From Clostridia bacterium (GTDB lineage: Bacteria > Bacillota > Clostridia > Oscillospirales > CAG-272): a DNA stretch of 64,000 nt. The translations under genes and the position numbers were made by a program. Location: assembly GCA_017473085.1 (NCBI GenBank), contig JAFUNF010000006.1:1-64000 (forward strand). The letters run 5' to 3'. Of this stretch, positions 9,501 to 19,672 are shown in pieces; position 1 is the first letter of the stretch; each line of letters starts with the position of its first letter. Under the pieces are notes generated by a model. The model worked only from the letters and a program-made list of their open reading frames with translations, made no database searches and had not been told where the DNA came from.

Positions 9501-9685
9501 ACCAAATTTCCTATGATGGCAGTGAATATTCAGAAATTCAACACACAGGTACAGCATCACTCGATCCAATTGATAACTTTAAATCATACAGAACAATTAA
9601 GTTTAAGGTTAGAGCATCAGGCGATGGCTCAAGCTCAATTACTTCTGAATGGGTAGAGTACACCTGGACAAATCCTAACGCATAA
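6527..9685 (+). CDS. Giant Fn3-like repeat lipoprotein
   Basis: 1052 residues from the ATG at 6527, chosen because GGAGG sits 8 bases upstream; an in-frame TTG at 6512 lies inside the RBS and is rejected. The signal peptide ends in lipobox FVSC (Cys25). The rest is about ten tandem beta-sandwich modules of ~85-100 residues with fibronectin type III-like patterns: W.(P/A)V..A..Y.V.ING, then Y....G.Y.V.V.A.G. Typical short motifs are ITWDPISQATGYRVSVNG, LLWTPVESADGYTIRING and ASWSAVNGNNGYAVKYGG. No enzymatic motif is seen. It is likely a long rod-like surface protein co-expressed with the InlB lipoproteins (30-base gap) and with the membrane protein that starts one base after its stop. Confidence 0.8.
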   Translation: MTKRTLITLLAVVMVLVSVFAFVSCNKDDLSLKPTNVAYDGVRLTWQRVELAEYYTISINGGEEQRVNTNRYNFECSEEFDVVVNSVVNGKTYGDTHHFTPLDPIEALYVAEDGTITWDPISQATGYRVSVNGKVLDTDLTIEEYKPEPGSNRIKIRPVVSGDDSYYSVWSEEKQVYVNTTPSNIKYDGEFLTWLGNASTYEITANGTTETVQGNKHQFFADGHDFTVEIKALGDHVATFDSGVASETFYYLKPATDFAVENGILLWTPVESADGYTIRINGAIQGDKVTEAKYENLVAGKSLEVEVLPYKNEGKFFSSWSEKQTIFLLDAPTTSWNADLELDGEANNNLVWDLVSGAVGYVVEIEKDGVVLVNETLPSTQMAFGYAYIDAGKYNVRVKAVAEVGSDYYDSRFSQDIEVTRLSAPKPDGNNYIVSKDNDLSSGFTVKYQAVQGAYGYQLYKDGALLDGKFATTLQISDNDVADDSVTAEQNYTYIVRSMGGVKVTNGKTTVALSSLTSESLSFNITVLPMPTSLTMSGYNASWSAVNGNNGYAVKYGGNAFTATQTTYDLSTLNAGSYDVSVCTKGNGGATLPSNYTAPVVVERLRYPTGIKISYGAGDGQLGFDPVANATSYDVYLDLSTQALPENAFDNMYQYIREDGTVLSMVAVANKYNDLGTIYYMTSQPSPTQQFIRLSAPVFPEGAFANSTEIVWNASANINTAEYTPTYEVWLDNIAQTGGEQNGTRFNIEYLAGGSTYTFKIKAKGNDTKYLDSEFSVDIDIYKLATPQLKIENNQYTWSGVTNASSYVLEIDGKRVENDAHVSGSKYYYTPNYTTIGNHTVKLYAVGDGGYNTINSATYTYTQKVEQLLAPEIKYSYSNAYFVNGGSIIVEVTKESENNSGYLYEIAGESFSSSNTSASKPIESTGTYSVRAKALGGKIDANEIYYIDSQFAGGGTGYQMILLAAPTVASFSLNSDGAVKWAVISGSYGYDYQISYDGSEYSEIQHTGTASLDPIDNFKSYRTIKFKVRASGDGSSSITSEWVEYTWTNPNA

Positions 9686-9686
9686 T

Positions 9687-10481
9687 ATGTGGGAATTTCT
9701 ATCTTTCTATTTAACACAGGTCCTAATGACAATAGGAGCATTGCTTCTATTTGGATTTTTAATTGGCTTGTGTAACAAGCAATTCTACGCAAATTTAGGT
9801 AACCTCGGTCGCCCAATTTGTTATATAACAGGATTTTTTGGCACACCTGTACACGAATGTGCTCATGCACTGTTTTGTTTAATTTTCGGTCATAAAATTA
9901 CTGAAATGAAGCTTTTTCAGGTATCTGACGACGGAACCTTAGGCTATGTGTGTCACTCCTACAATCCTAAGAACTTTTATCACAGGATAGGCAACTTCTT
10001 TATAGGAGTTGCCCCTATCCCTGTAATCTCAGCACTATTGTGGCTATTATCCTATTTTATGGTGCCTGAAATGTTTCGTGCTGTAACAGTCGAGATAAAT
10101 CAATTCGACGTAACAGACGGATTTACAGAGGTGCTTAAGAGTATAGTTGATATTTGTGGTGCAGTCTTTTCTCAGGCAGACAATTATATGTGGTGGATTT
10201 TCGTATTCATCGGAATGTTTTTTGCCTTACATATGACACTTAGCACGGAAGATATTAAGGGAGCGCTGACGGGTATTCTTTTCATTTTAGGTCTGTTACT
10301 TGTAGTGGACGTAATTCTTTATATAATAGGAATTAATGTAATTGTCGTATTTACTCACGCAATTACAAAGGTAGGAGGCTATCTAATAGGAACCTTGTGC
10401 TTAGCACTTCTGATTTCATTAATCGCACTTGGCGTTTCCTTCCTAATTAAGCTAATAATTAAAAAGGTAAGAAGAGCATAA
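9687..10481 (+). CDS. Polytopic membrane protein with HExxH motif (M50-like putative metalloprotease)
   Basis: 264 residues. A hydrophobic segment at ~8-30 is followed by TPVHECAHALF, an HExxH zinc-protease signature (His56, Glu57, His60) at the membrane edge, then LIFGHKI and GTLGYVCHSYNP. Further membrane segments lie at ~108-130, 168-185, 193-222 and 232-255. The placement of HExxH next to a transmembrane helix recalls site-2/M50 peptidases, but I cannot see a clear NPDG/PLDG partner motif, so a non-catalytic role is possible. The start follows the previous stop by one base with no good RBS, implying translational coupling. Its place at the end of a lipoprotein operon suggests a role in processing, releasing or regulating those proteins (inference). 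Confidence 0.65.
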   Translation: MWEFLSFYLTQVLMTIGALLLFGFLIGLCNKQFYANLGNLGRPICYITGFFGTPVHECAHALFCLIFGHKITEMKLFQVSDDGTLGYVCHSYNPKNFYHRIGNFFIGVAPIPVISALLWLLSYFMVPEMFRAVTVEINQFDVTDGFTEVLKSIVDICGAVFSQADNYMWWIFVFIGMFFALHMTLSTEDIKGALTGILFILGLLLVVDVILYIIGINVIVVFTHAITKVGGYLIGTLCLALLISLIALGVSFLIKLIIKKVRRA

Positions 10482-10483
10482 AT

Positions 10484-10517
10484 AAAAAGTCAACGAGAAA
10501 CCTCTCGTTGACTTTTT
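10484..10517. terminator. Bidirectional terminator between convergent genes
   Basis: GTCAACGAGA-aacc-TCTCGTTGAC with five As before and five Ts after, a 15-bp perfect stem. It ends the lipoprotein operon from the left and the kinase gene from the right. Confidence 0.95.
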
Positions 10518-10520
10518 GCT

Positions 10521-11603
10521 TTATACGTATTTTTGAATAATTGCTCTCATATCGTCGAGGCTTTCCTCCATTAGCTTAACGAGCTTAAATTGAGTTCTGG
10601 CTCTGTCAAGATTGTGTCCCTCGCGGTGAATTCTAAAATATGTATCTCCGTTTAAATGGTCGGTTAAAAATCTCATACCACACTCAAGAGTGAGCATAAT
10701 TGAAGCATAGGGAAGCATTTCGATTTCAACAGGAGTCAGAGACTCGCCACATTGACTTAAATAGCCCTTTGTAAATGCTTCATAAAGACCAAGGTCAAAA
10801 TCTACTAAATCAAGATTTTGCTCGTCCTCTGCAGCGTGGGTAGCACCTGAACGAATTGCATCGCCAAAATCGTAAAGGTAAGAGCCTGGCATTACGGTAT
10901 CAAGGTCGATTACAGCCGCAGGCTCACCTGTTTTTTCGTCGAAAAGAATATTGTTAAGCTTAGTATCATTATGAGTAACTCTTAGAGGAAGAGTGCCGTT
11001 TTCCAGCTTATCAACAAACAAGGACATAAAATCCTTACGCTCTCTTACAAAAGCAATCTCGTTTCCAACCTCATTTAATCTATTTGATATATTGTCAGAC
11101 ACTGCCTTCTCAAAATCTAAATATCTTGAGGCAGTATTGTGGAAGTTCTTTATAGTTTCAACAAGCTTACTTGCATCAAAATCACTAAGTAGCTTAGCAA
11201 AGTTACCAAAGGCAACACCAGCAGAATAGAAGTGGTCAGGGTTTTCCATTTTTTCAATAGTGAAAACCTTGTCAATGTATTCATACATTCTATACGCCTT
11301 GTCTTCGATTATAACGTATCTGTTATCGTCAGGACCTGGCAAAAATCTAAGAGTAGACCTTTGTGGGTCGTTACCTGAATTGCGAGCCTTTCTTCTTAGA
11401 TAGTGGGTGACCTCTTGAATGTTGGACATAAGACCATCAACATCTTTAAAAATGCTTGTATTAATAATTTGAAGAGAATACTTACCCTTATCAGTTGTAA
11501 TTAAAAAAGTTGAATTTATATGACCATTTCCCAAATTTTCACAGGAAATATATTTTTCGTTTGGAAGAAAAGCATTAACAGCTTTAACAATATTATTATT
11601 CAT
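10521..11603 (-). CDS. N-acetylhexosamine 1-kinase-like phosphotransferase (NahK-like)
   Basis: 360 residues, the length typical of NahK of bifidobacteria. The fold is aminoglycoside phosphotransferase/protein-kinase-like: an N-terminal lobe with the nucleotide loop (LGNGHINSTF, ~24-33), catalytic loop VTHNDTKLNNIL (His211, Asp213, Asn218) and the metal-binding IDLDTVMPGS (~232-241). NahK phosphorylates GlcNAc/GalNAc at C1 during salvage of mucin-type sugars; that substrate is inferred from similarity I recognise, not proven. It is monocistronic, with RBS AGGAG, a promoter at 11620-11647 and a shared terminator. Another sugar or choline-type kinase of the same family remains possible. Confidence 0.75.
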   Translation of the reverse strand: MNNNIVKAVNAFLPNEKYISCENLGNGHINSTFLITTDKGKYSLQIINTSIFKDVDGLMSNIQEVTHYLRRKARNSGNDPQRSTLRFLPGPDDNRYVIIEDKAYRMYEYIDKVFTIEKMENPDHFYSAGVAFGNFAKLLSDFDASKLVETIKNFHNTASRYLDFEKAVSDNISNRLNEVGNEIAFVRERKDFMSLFVDKLENGTLPLRVTHNDTKLNNILFDEKTGEPAAVIDLDTVMPGSYLYDFGDAIRSGATHAAEDEQNLDLVDFDLGLYEAFTKGYLSQCGESLTPVEIEMLPYASIMLTLECGMRFLTDHLNGDTYFRIHREGHNLDRARTQFKLVKLMEESLDDMRAIIQKYV

Positions 11604-11619
11604 TTTTATCTCCTAAATA

Positions 11620-11647
11620 TCTATACTATAACTTAATCTTTAGTCAA
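11620..11647 (-). promoter_or_regulatory. Promoter of the NahK-like gene
   Basis: Minus strand TTGACT, 16-bp spacer, TATAGA, about 10 bases before the RBS region. Reasonable but not perfect SigA match in an AT-rich spacer. Confidence 0.4.
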
Positions 11648-11702
11648 TCAATAAGCATTTTAACATAATTTAGTCTAAAAGTAAAGAAATTTTATTAAAT
11701 TG

Positions 11703-11731
11703 TTGAAAAATACTCTCAATTATAGTAAAAT
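11703..11731 (+). promoter_or_regulatory. Promoter of the yfmF operon
   Basis: TTGAAA, 17-bp spacer, TAAAAT, with the yfmF start 30 bases downstream behind an AAGGAGAG RBS. Divergent from the NahK-like promoter. Confidence 0.6.
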
Positions 11732-11760
11732 ATATTAGAAATACAAAAAGGAGAGAAAAA

Positions 11761-13035
11761 ATGATAGATTGTTCCTATGAAATTGCAAAGGGCGTACGCC
11801 TGAATTATATTAAGACAACTAAGTTTAAAACAAATTACATATCATTTAATTTTATAGCTCCCTTGTCCTCAAAAACAGCGCATTATAATGCAATGCTTCC
11901 ATTAATTCTTACGAGAGCATCAAGAAAATATCCAACTCAAATGGAGATAAGCAAAAGATTACAATATTTGTATTCAGCAGATGTAGGCGCTTCAAATAAC
12001 TCTTTTGGTGAATATCATATATTTGGACTTAAGGCGAATATGCTAAATAATCGTTTCGCTAACGACATCGACATAAATCAAGAAACGATGAATTTAATTT
12101 GCGACTTGATTTTTGACCCATATTTAGAAAATGGTGTATTCTCCAAAGCTTATGTAAAGGGCGAGAAGCAAAACCTAATAGATTGCATTGAGGCAGAAAT
12201 CAATAATAAGAGTAGCTACGCAACTAAGCGAATGCTTAACGAAATGTGCAAGGATGAGGTCTTTAATGTATCTAAGCTTGGAGAGGTCCAAGATGTAAAA
12301 AGAATCACCTCAAAATCATTATATGGAGCATACAAAAGAGCGATAGAAAAATATCCAATAGTAGTTTATGTGGTTGGCGATTGTGATATTGATGCATTTG
12401 CAAATAAGCTCAAGGAATGCTTTTCAAAAATTGACAGAAGCCCAATAGAAATTCCATTAGCTGAAATAAAGGAAAGGGCAGATTCAGTTAAGCAAATAGT
12501 AGATTGTGAAAGAGTAAAGCAGGGAAAGCTTGTTTTAGGCTTTCGCACAGCCTACAAATATACTGAAAATACATACCATCTGCTTCAGCTCTTCAACGAA
12601 GTGTATGGAGGCTCCCCAACCTCAAAGCTGTTTATGAATGTAAGAGAGAAAATGAGCCTATGCTATACATGTCGCTCAGCCGTTTCTCAAAGAATGGGTG
12701 TAATGATGGTAAGCTCAGGCATTGAGTTTGATAAAAAAGAAATAGCAGAAAAGGCAATTATCGACCAGCTTGAACAAATCCAAAAGGGAAATATCTCAAA
12801 AGAAGAATTCGACAGTGCTAAAAAGTCAATTATTAATGGCTACAAGTCTATCTATGATAGTGCTTCAGCTATGGCAAACTGGGTATTTTATAGGTCGCTT
12901 TGCGACAGCAATACAACACCTCTTGCTGAGTGTGAAAAAATAGAAGCTACAACTGTTGAACAAATTCAAGAATTAGCTAATAGAATCACCCTTGATACCG
13001 TTTACTTTTTAAAGGGGGAAAATACCGATGATTAA
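11761..13035 (+). CDS. yfmF: YfmF, inactive M16-family partner (EF-P 5-aminopentanol modification-associated)
   Basis: 424 residues with the M16 peptidase fold (LPLILTRASRKYP, RLQYLYSAD, YGGSPTSKLFMNVREKMSLCY). It lacks the HxxEH zinc motif at the expected place, as YfmF proteins do. In Bacillus, YfmF and YfmH belong to the set needed for the 5-aminopentanol modification of elongation factor P. The next gene overlaps by 8 bases and supplies the active-type subunit, so a heterodimer is likely. First gene of a yfmF-yfmH-lgt-folD operon. Confidence 0.85.
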   Translation: MIDCSYEIAKGVRLNYIKTTKFKTNYISFNFIAPLSSKTAHYNAMLPLILTRASRKYPTQMEISKRLQYLYSADVGASNNSFGEYHIFGLKANMLNNRFANDIDINQETMNLICDLIFDPYLENGVFSKAYVKGEKQNLIDCIEAEINNKSSYATKRMLNEMCKDEVFNVSKLGEVQDVKRITSKSLYGAYKRAIEKYPIVVYVVGDCDIDAFANKLKECFSKIDRSPIEIPLAEIKERADSVKQIVDCERVKQGKLVLGFRTAYKYTENTYHLLQLFNEVYGGSPTSKLFMNVREKMSLCYTCRSAVSQRMGVMMVSSGIEFDKKEIAEKAIIDQLEQIQKGNISKEEFDSAKKSIINGYKSIYDSASAMANWVFYRSLCDSNTTPLAECEKIEATTVEQIQELANRITLDTVYFLKGENTDD

Positions 13036-14332
13036 GGATTTAGTTGTAACTGAAAATCAGCTTATTGGAGAAAAGCACTATCGCTTTAAGCATAAAACAG
13101 GTCTTGAGGTATATGTTTTTCCCAAGGAGCTAACAACCTCCTATGCAATTTTTGCTACAAGATATGGCTCAGTCGATAACAAATTTAAGCTAAGCACAGA
13201 TAAGGAATTTACTCGTGTGCCAGATGGCATTGCACACTTTTTGGAGCATAAGCTTTTTGAGTGTGAGGGCGGAATAGATGCCTTTGAGCTTTTTGCAAAA
13301 ACAGGAGCAAATGCCAATGCATTTACTTCAAATACTATGACCGCCTATCTTTTTTCTGCAACTGATAATTTTTATGAATCTCTTGAAATTCTACTTGATT
13401 TTGTAACACATCCTTATTTTACTGAGGAAACTGTACAAAAGGAGCAGGGTATTATTGGTCAAGAAATAAGAATGTACGAGGACAGACCTGGCTCAAGACT
13501 CAACAAGGAGCTTATGGAGGCTCTTTACAAGAAAAACAAGATTCGCATTGACATTGCAGGCACAATTGAATCAATCGCCGAAATCAATGCTGAAATCCTG
13601 TATAAATGCTATAATACCTTCTATAATCTGAATAATATGACTCTTGTAGTGTGTGGTGATGTTGATGTAGAAAAGGTCAACGAAATTTGTGACAAAATCC
13701 TTGTACCTGCAGAGCCAATCGAAATTATAAGAGATTATGAGGACGAGGATGAGCCAAAGGAGGTCAATAAGAAAAGAGCATACATTCAGTTAGACGTATC
13801 AAAGCCACTATTTGCAATAGGCGTAAAGGATACAAATATTCCAGAATGCCCAAGAGAAAGAGCAAAAAAGGCTTACGCAACGGAAATACTAAATGAAATG
13901 CTATTTTCTCAATCCTCAAGCTTTTTCAATGAGCTTTACGAGACCAATTTAATTGCTCCTGACCTATCAAGTAGCTGTGAGCTAACTAAGTTTTATTCCT
14001 TTGATGTTATATCATCTGAATCTAACAATCCTGAGCTCGTGTATAAAAAATTTGTAGAATACATTGAAAATACAAAGAAAATAGGGCTTGATAAGGAAAC
14101 CTTTGAGCTATCTAAAAAGACTATCTATGCATCAAATATTAAGTCCTTTGACTCTACTGAGGAAATTGGCGATAAGATAATTTATAATACCTTTGATGAC
14201 TTTGATTTGCTTGAGTCATCGGATGTCATAAACTCAATAACGCTCGAGTATGTGAGCAACATATTAAAGGAGGGCTTTAAGGAGGAATACTACACAATGG
14301 CAGTAGTAGAGCCCCTTGCCGATAAAAAATAA
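13028..14332 (+). CDS. yfmH: YfmH, M16-family zinc peptidase (EF-P modification-associated)
   Basis: 434 residues. The inverted zinc motif HFLEH (His70, Glu73, His74) is present in GIAHFLEHKLFE, with the conserved ANAFTS (~95-102) and a downstream acidic helix (QEIRMYED). This is the catalytic-type partner of YfmF. It overlaps YfmF by 8 bases and lgt by 1 base (TAATG), showing tight coupling. RBS AAAGGGGG lies inside the yfmF end. Its true substrate is not established from sequence. Confidence 0.87.
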   Translation: MIKDLVVTENQLIGEKHYRFKHKTGLEVYVFPKELTTSYAIFATRYGSVDNKFKLSTDKEFTRVPDGIAHFLEHKLFECEGGIDAFELFAKTGANANAFTSNTMTAYLFSATDNFYESLEILLDFVTHPYFTEETVQKEQGIIGQEIRMYEDRPGSRLNKELMEALYKKNKIRIDIAGTIESIAEINAEILYKCYNTFYNLNNMTLVVCGDVDVEKVNEICDKILVPAEPIEIIRDYEDEDEPKEVNKKRAYIQLDVSKPLFAIGVKDTNIPECPRERAKKAYATEILNEMLFSQSSSFFNELYETNLIAPDLSSSCELTKFYSFDVISSESNNPELVYKKFVEYIENTKKIGLDKETFELSKKTIYASNIKSFDSTEEIGDKIIYNTFDDFDLLESSDVINSITLEYVSNILKEGFKEEYYTMAVVEPLADKK

Positions 14333-15372
14333 TGAATAAGCTTTCATTTCCGGGACTTGGAATAGGAGAATTTGATATAAATTCCGTTGCCATATCCCTA
14401 TTCAATGGTAAATTTGTAATAAATTGGTACGCATTGATTATAACCACAGGCATAGTTCTTGCTGCACTTTATGTGCTATATCGTTTCAAGGAAAATGGCT
14501 TAAAGGTTGACGATTTCCTTGACCTTGCATTGTGGGTAATTGTATGTGGAATAATTGGTGCTCGTTTGTATTTTATAATATTCAAGCTTGATGATTATAT
14601 CATAACTAACCAAGGCAATTTCTTTAAAAACCTCGGTGCATCACTATTTGAAATGATAGCGGTGTGGAAGGGAGGACTTGCCATTTATGGTGGAGTAATA
14701 GCAGGAGGTCTTGCCGCCTTCTTTGTTGCAAGAAAAAAGAAGCTGAATATACTTCAAATTCTTGACTTTTTGGCACCACCTGTAATGATGGCACAATCAC
14801 TTGGTAGATGGGGTAATTTCTTTAACATTGAGGCATTCGGTAGTATAACTGCATCGCCATTTAGAATGTGCTCACCAAGTGCTATTAATTATCTTGTAAG
14901 AACAAATCAGCTTGAAACAGGCTCGGAAACCTATCAACAAATGGTTGATGGTACCTTAGGAGTACATCCAACCTTCTTCTATGAATCTATGTGGAATTTG
15001 GTCGGATTCCTTGTATTGTGGCTTGTATTCGTACAAATCAATAAAACTAAAAAGCTTCATAAATTCCACGGACAGTTATTCTATTCCTACCTAATTTGGT
15101 ACGGACTTGGCAGACTTTGGATAGAGGGACTTCGTACAGATAGCCTATATCTGATACCAAACGTAATTAGAGTATCGCAATTAGTAGCACTGTTGTCCTT
15201 GATTGTAGGACTTATCCTAATGATTTTAAGCTTTGTTCTACTCAAAAAGGGCAAGGGTGGGAAGCTCGTTTTGCTTGTTGACCATTCCGTAGTTGACAAT
15301 TACAGAGAAGAGGCAAGAAAGCAAAGAGAAGCAAAGAAGACCGAAAAAATAAAAAGCAGTAAAGGAAAATAG
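14332..15372 (+). CDS. lgt: Prolipoprotein diacylglyceryl transferase
   Basis: 346 residues, polytopic membrane enzyme that transfers diacylglycerol from phosphatidylglycerol to the lipobox cysteine of prolipoproteins. The Lgt signature [15 protein letters not shown] (~155-170) is intact, as are YGGVIAGG and the final [15 protein letters not shown]. About seven membrane segments are seen. The C-terminus is extended by a charged Lys/Glu tail (~318-346). It shares one base with yfmH and stops two bases before folD. It would mature the five lipoproteins encoded elsewhere in this window. Confidence 0.95.
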   Translation: MNKLSFPGLGIGEFDINSVAISLFNGKFVINWYALIITTGIVLAALYVLYRFKENGLKVDDFLDLALWVIVCGIIGARLYFIIFKLDDYIITNQGNFFKNLGASLFEMIAVWKGGLAIYGGVIAGGLAAFFVARKKKLNILQILDFLAPPVMMAQSLGRWGNFFNIEAFGSITASPFRMCSPSAINYLVRTNQLETGSETYQQMVDGTLGVHPTFFYESMWNLVGFLVLWLVFVQINKTKKLHKFHGQLFYSYLIWYGLGRLWIEGLRTDSLYLIPNVIRVSQLVALLSLIVGLILMILSFVLLKKGKGGKLVLLVDHSVVDNYREEARKQREAKKTEKIKSSKGK

Positions 15373-15374
15373 CT

Positions 15375-16223
15375 ATGGCACAAATTATAAATGGAAAATT
15401 AGTTTCTCAAAATGTAAGAGAAGCACAGAAAAAGGAAACCGAGGAGCTTTTCCAAAAATATGGTAAAAAGCCAGGACTTGCAGTAATTATTGTAGGCGAG
15501 GATCCTGCATCTAAGGTTTATGTTGCAAATAAAGAGAAGGCTTGCATTGAGGTAGGCTTCTATTCTGAGCTTTATAGAATGCCTGAAAGCACCACAATCG
15601 AAGAGCTTTTAGCACTTATTGACAGATTAAATAAGGACGACAAAATCCACGGTATTTTGTGTCAATTACCACTTCCAAAGCATCTTGACGAGGAAAAGGT
15701 AATTTTAGCAATAGATCCAAATAAGGATGTTGATGCCTTCCATCCAGTAAATACAGGTAAAATTATGATAGGAAATCATAGCTTTTTGCCCTGTACCCCT
15801 GCTGGTGTTATGAAGCTTATCGAGTCCACAGGCACAGATATTTCAGGCAAGGAATGTGTGGTAATCGGTAGAAGTAACATAGTGGGTAAGCCACAAGCTA
15901 TGCTACTTTTACAGGCAAATGGCACAGTTACAATTTGCCATTCAAGAACTAAGAATCTAAAGGAAGTTACTAAGAGAGCAGATATATTAGTTGTTGCAAT
16001 TGGTAAGGCTGATTTTGTTACAGGTGATATGATTAAAGAGGGTGCTATTGTCATCGACGTTGGTATGAATAGACGACAAGACGGAAAGCTAACAGGAGAC
16101 GTTGATTTTGAGAGTGCAGAAAAGGTTGCATCATATATCACACCAGTACCAGGTGGCGTAGGACCTATGACAATTACAATGCTTCTTCAAAATACACTAA
16201 CTGCATTTAAGCAAACCTTATAA
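15375..16223 (+). CDS. folD: Bifunctional methylenetetrahydrofolate dehydrogenase/cyclohydrolase
   Basis: 282 residues, standard FolD length. Catalytic Tyr49 and Lys53 in [10 protein letters not shown], the QLPLPKHL motif, the NADP-binding [11 protein letters not shown], and the closing [16 protein letters not shown] are all present. It interconverts methylene-, methenyl- and formyl-tetrahydrofolate. Last gene of the yfmF operon, followed by a terminator. Confidence 0.97.
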   Translation: MAQIINGKLVSQNVREAQKKETEELFQKYGKKPGLAVIIVGEDPASKVYVANKEKACIEVGFYSELYRMPESTTIEELLALIDRLNKDDKIHGILCQLPLPKHLDEEKVILAIDPNKDVDAFHPVNTGKIMIGNHSFLPCTPAGVMKLIESTGTDISGKECVVIGRSNIVGKPQAMLLLQANGTVTICHSRTKNLKEVTKRADILVVAIGKADFVTGDMIKEGAIVIDVGMNRRQDGKLTGDVDFESAEKVASYITPVPGGVGPMTITMLLQNTLTAFKQTL

Positions 16224-16227
16224 ATAG

Positions 16228-16255
16228 AAAAGCGAGTGCCTCAGCACTCGTTTTT
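16228..16255. terminator. Terminator between folD and the AGCS gene
   Basis: CGAGTGC-ctca-GCACTCG with As before and TTTTT after; it can serve both converging genes and overlaps the last codons of the symporter gene. Confidence 0.9.
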
Positions 16256-17503
16256 CGTTTCTTTAAAAAGGATAATGAGGAAGGTAAGGTTTAAAATAGT
16301 CATAAGGGCTAAAATAAGGTCAGAAATCTCCCACATAAGCGACATTGGAATTACAGCACCCAAAATAGTAACCGAGGCAAAAATAATGGTGTATGAAATC
16401 GAAACAGCTTTTGATTTTGTCATAAAGGAAAGGGACTCACTACCATAAAAATATTGAGTACATATTGTAGCAAGGGCAAATAGCACACAGGACACACCAA
16501 CAAAATACTTACCAAAGCCACCTAAAAAGCACTCAAAGGCAGAGGTAACCATGCTCATTGCATTTTCTTGTGGGGCTTCCTTAGAAAGAATAATTACAAG
16601 GGCAGTTAAGGTGCAAAGCAAAATTGTATCAATAAATACCTCTAATATACCTAAGCAAGCCTGTGAGTGAGGGCTTTTTGTATTTGACGATGCGTGAGCA
16701 CAGGGGGAGGTGCCACAGCCTGCCTCGTTAGATAAAATACCTCTTGAAACTCCATACCTGATAGCACGGGAAAAACCATATCCAAATACTCCTGCACCGA
16801 AGGACTCAAAGGAAAATGCGTCCTTAAAAATCAATAAAAATGCGTTTGGAAGCTCCTTTATGTTGCAAATTATAATGCCAATGCAAACCACAACGTATAA
16901 AAAGGATAAGATTGGAATTAAAATAGAATTAAAGGAGGTTATTCTTTTTCTGCCACCTAAAAGAATTAAAAGAGAAACTAATGCAAAAATCAAGCCAAAG
17001 GCAAGTGGAGAAATAGGGGAAAGAGAAGCAATGCCATTTATCTGAACTAAATTGCCTGTTGACAAGGAATTTAAAATACAAAAGATAGAAAAAATACAGG
17101 CAAGAAAAGAGGCAACGCCTTTGCCAAAATGCTTTTTAAGTCCGTGTTGTATGTAAAAGGGAGCACCACCAAAATAGCCGTTTTCGTTTTTTTGTCTGTA
17201 CCTTACGGCAAGATTAACCTCTGCGTATTTTAAAGACATAGCAAAAATAGCGCTTACACACATCCAAAAAACAGAGCCGTAGCCACCATAATAAATTGCT
17301 CCTGCCACACCCACGATATTTCCAATTCCCAACGTGCCAGCAAGAGCTAAGAAAAGCGACTTAAACCCACCACCTTCATTGTTTAGAATTGTTTTCATAG
17401 TCGCAAGAGGATGAAAAAGGTAAAAAAATTTATATTTAATTCCAAAAATAAGCCCTGTAAGGATTAATAAAAGGGGCAAGGCAACACCACACAAAATTTC
17501 CAA
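16241..17503 (-). CDS. AGCS-family sodium/proton:alanine (glycine) symporter
   Basis: 420 residues, about 10 membrane segments. Family motifs: GTLGIGNIVGVAGAI (~55-70), YFGGAPFYIQHGL (~110-120) and RGILSNEAGCGTSPCAHA (~250-267), then EVFIDTILLCTLTALVI. AGCS carriers take up small neutral amino acids with Na+ or H+. It is slightly shorter than the usual 440-480. The start is a TTG with AGGTGAT upstream. Single gene convergent with folD. Confidence 0.9.
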   Translation of the reverse strand: MEILCGVALPLLLILTGLIFGIKYKFFYLFHPLATMKTILNNEGGGFKSLFLALAGTLGIGNIVGVAGAIYYGGYGSVFWMCVSAIFAMSLKYAEVNLAVRYRQKNENGYFGGAPFYIQHGLKKHFGKGVASFLACIFSIFCILNSLSTGNLVQINGIASLSPISPLAFGLIFALVSLLILLGGRKRITSFNSILIPILSFLYVVVCIGIIICNIKELPNAFLLIFKDAFSFESFGAGVFGYGFSRAIRYGVSRGILSNEAGCGTSPCAHASSNTKSPHSQACLGILEVFIDTILLCTLTALVIILSKEAPQENAMSMVTSAFECFLGGFGKYFVGVSCVLFALATICTQYFYGSESLSFMTKSKAVSISYTIIFASVTILGAVIPMSLMWEISDLILALMTILNLTFLIILFKETKNEC

Positions 17504-17640
17504 AAATAATCACCTCTTAAGGAAAATATATTCCCCAAAAAGCTCAATAATTACAGGCTTTAAGCCTAATTGTTAATATTTTGTGAACAATGTTCTTTAA
17601 CCCTTGAATTTTAATATAATAGGTTATAGAATATAACGTG

Positions 17641-17667
17641 TTAGCACTCTTTGACTTAAAGTGCTAA
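17641..17667 (+). promoter_or_regulatory. CIRCE operator (HrcA binding site) of groESL
   Basis: TTAGCACTC-N9-AAGTGCTAA matches the CIRCE inverted repeat at 17 of 18 positions and lies just before the groES RBS (CGGAGG). A -10-like TATAAT sits at 17615-17620 upstream. It implies heat-shock control by HrcA repression. A second small dyad, GAACAATGTTC, is at 17585-17595. Confidence 0.93.
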
Positions 17668-17691
17668 AAATTATTTCGGAGGTAATAAAAA

Positions 17692-19616
<1,925 letters not shown>

Positions 19617-19622
19617 AAAGCT

Positions 19623-19655
19623 AAGGGACTGTCTTAAAAAGGACAGTCCCTTTTA
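19623..19655 (+). terminator. Terminator after groEL
   Basis: AAGGGACTGTC and GACAGTCCCTT form an 11-bp stem followed by TTTT. It overlaps the leader of the next gene, whose RBS is at 19661, so some readthrough may feed that gene. Confidence 0.85.
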
Positions 19656-19672
19656 TATAACGGAGAAGAACA

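Noticed and set aside
331..10481. Prophage or conjugative element
   Set aside because: Apart from the recombinase there are no phage, relaxase or transfer genes, and I found no convincing direct-repeat attachment sites.
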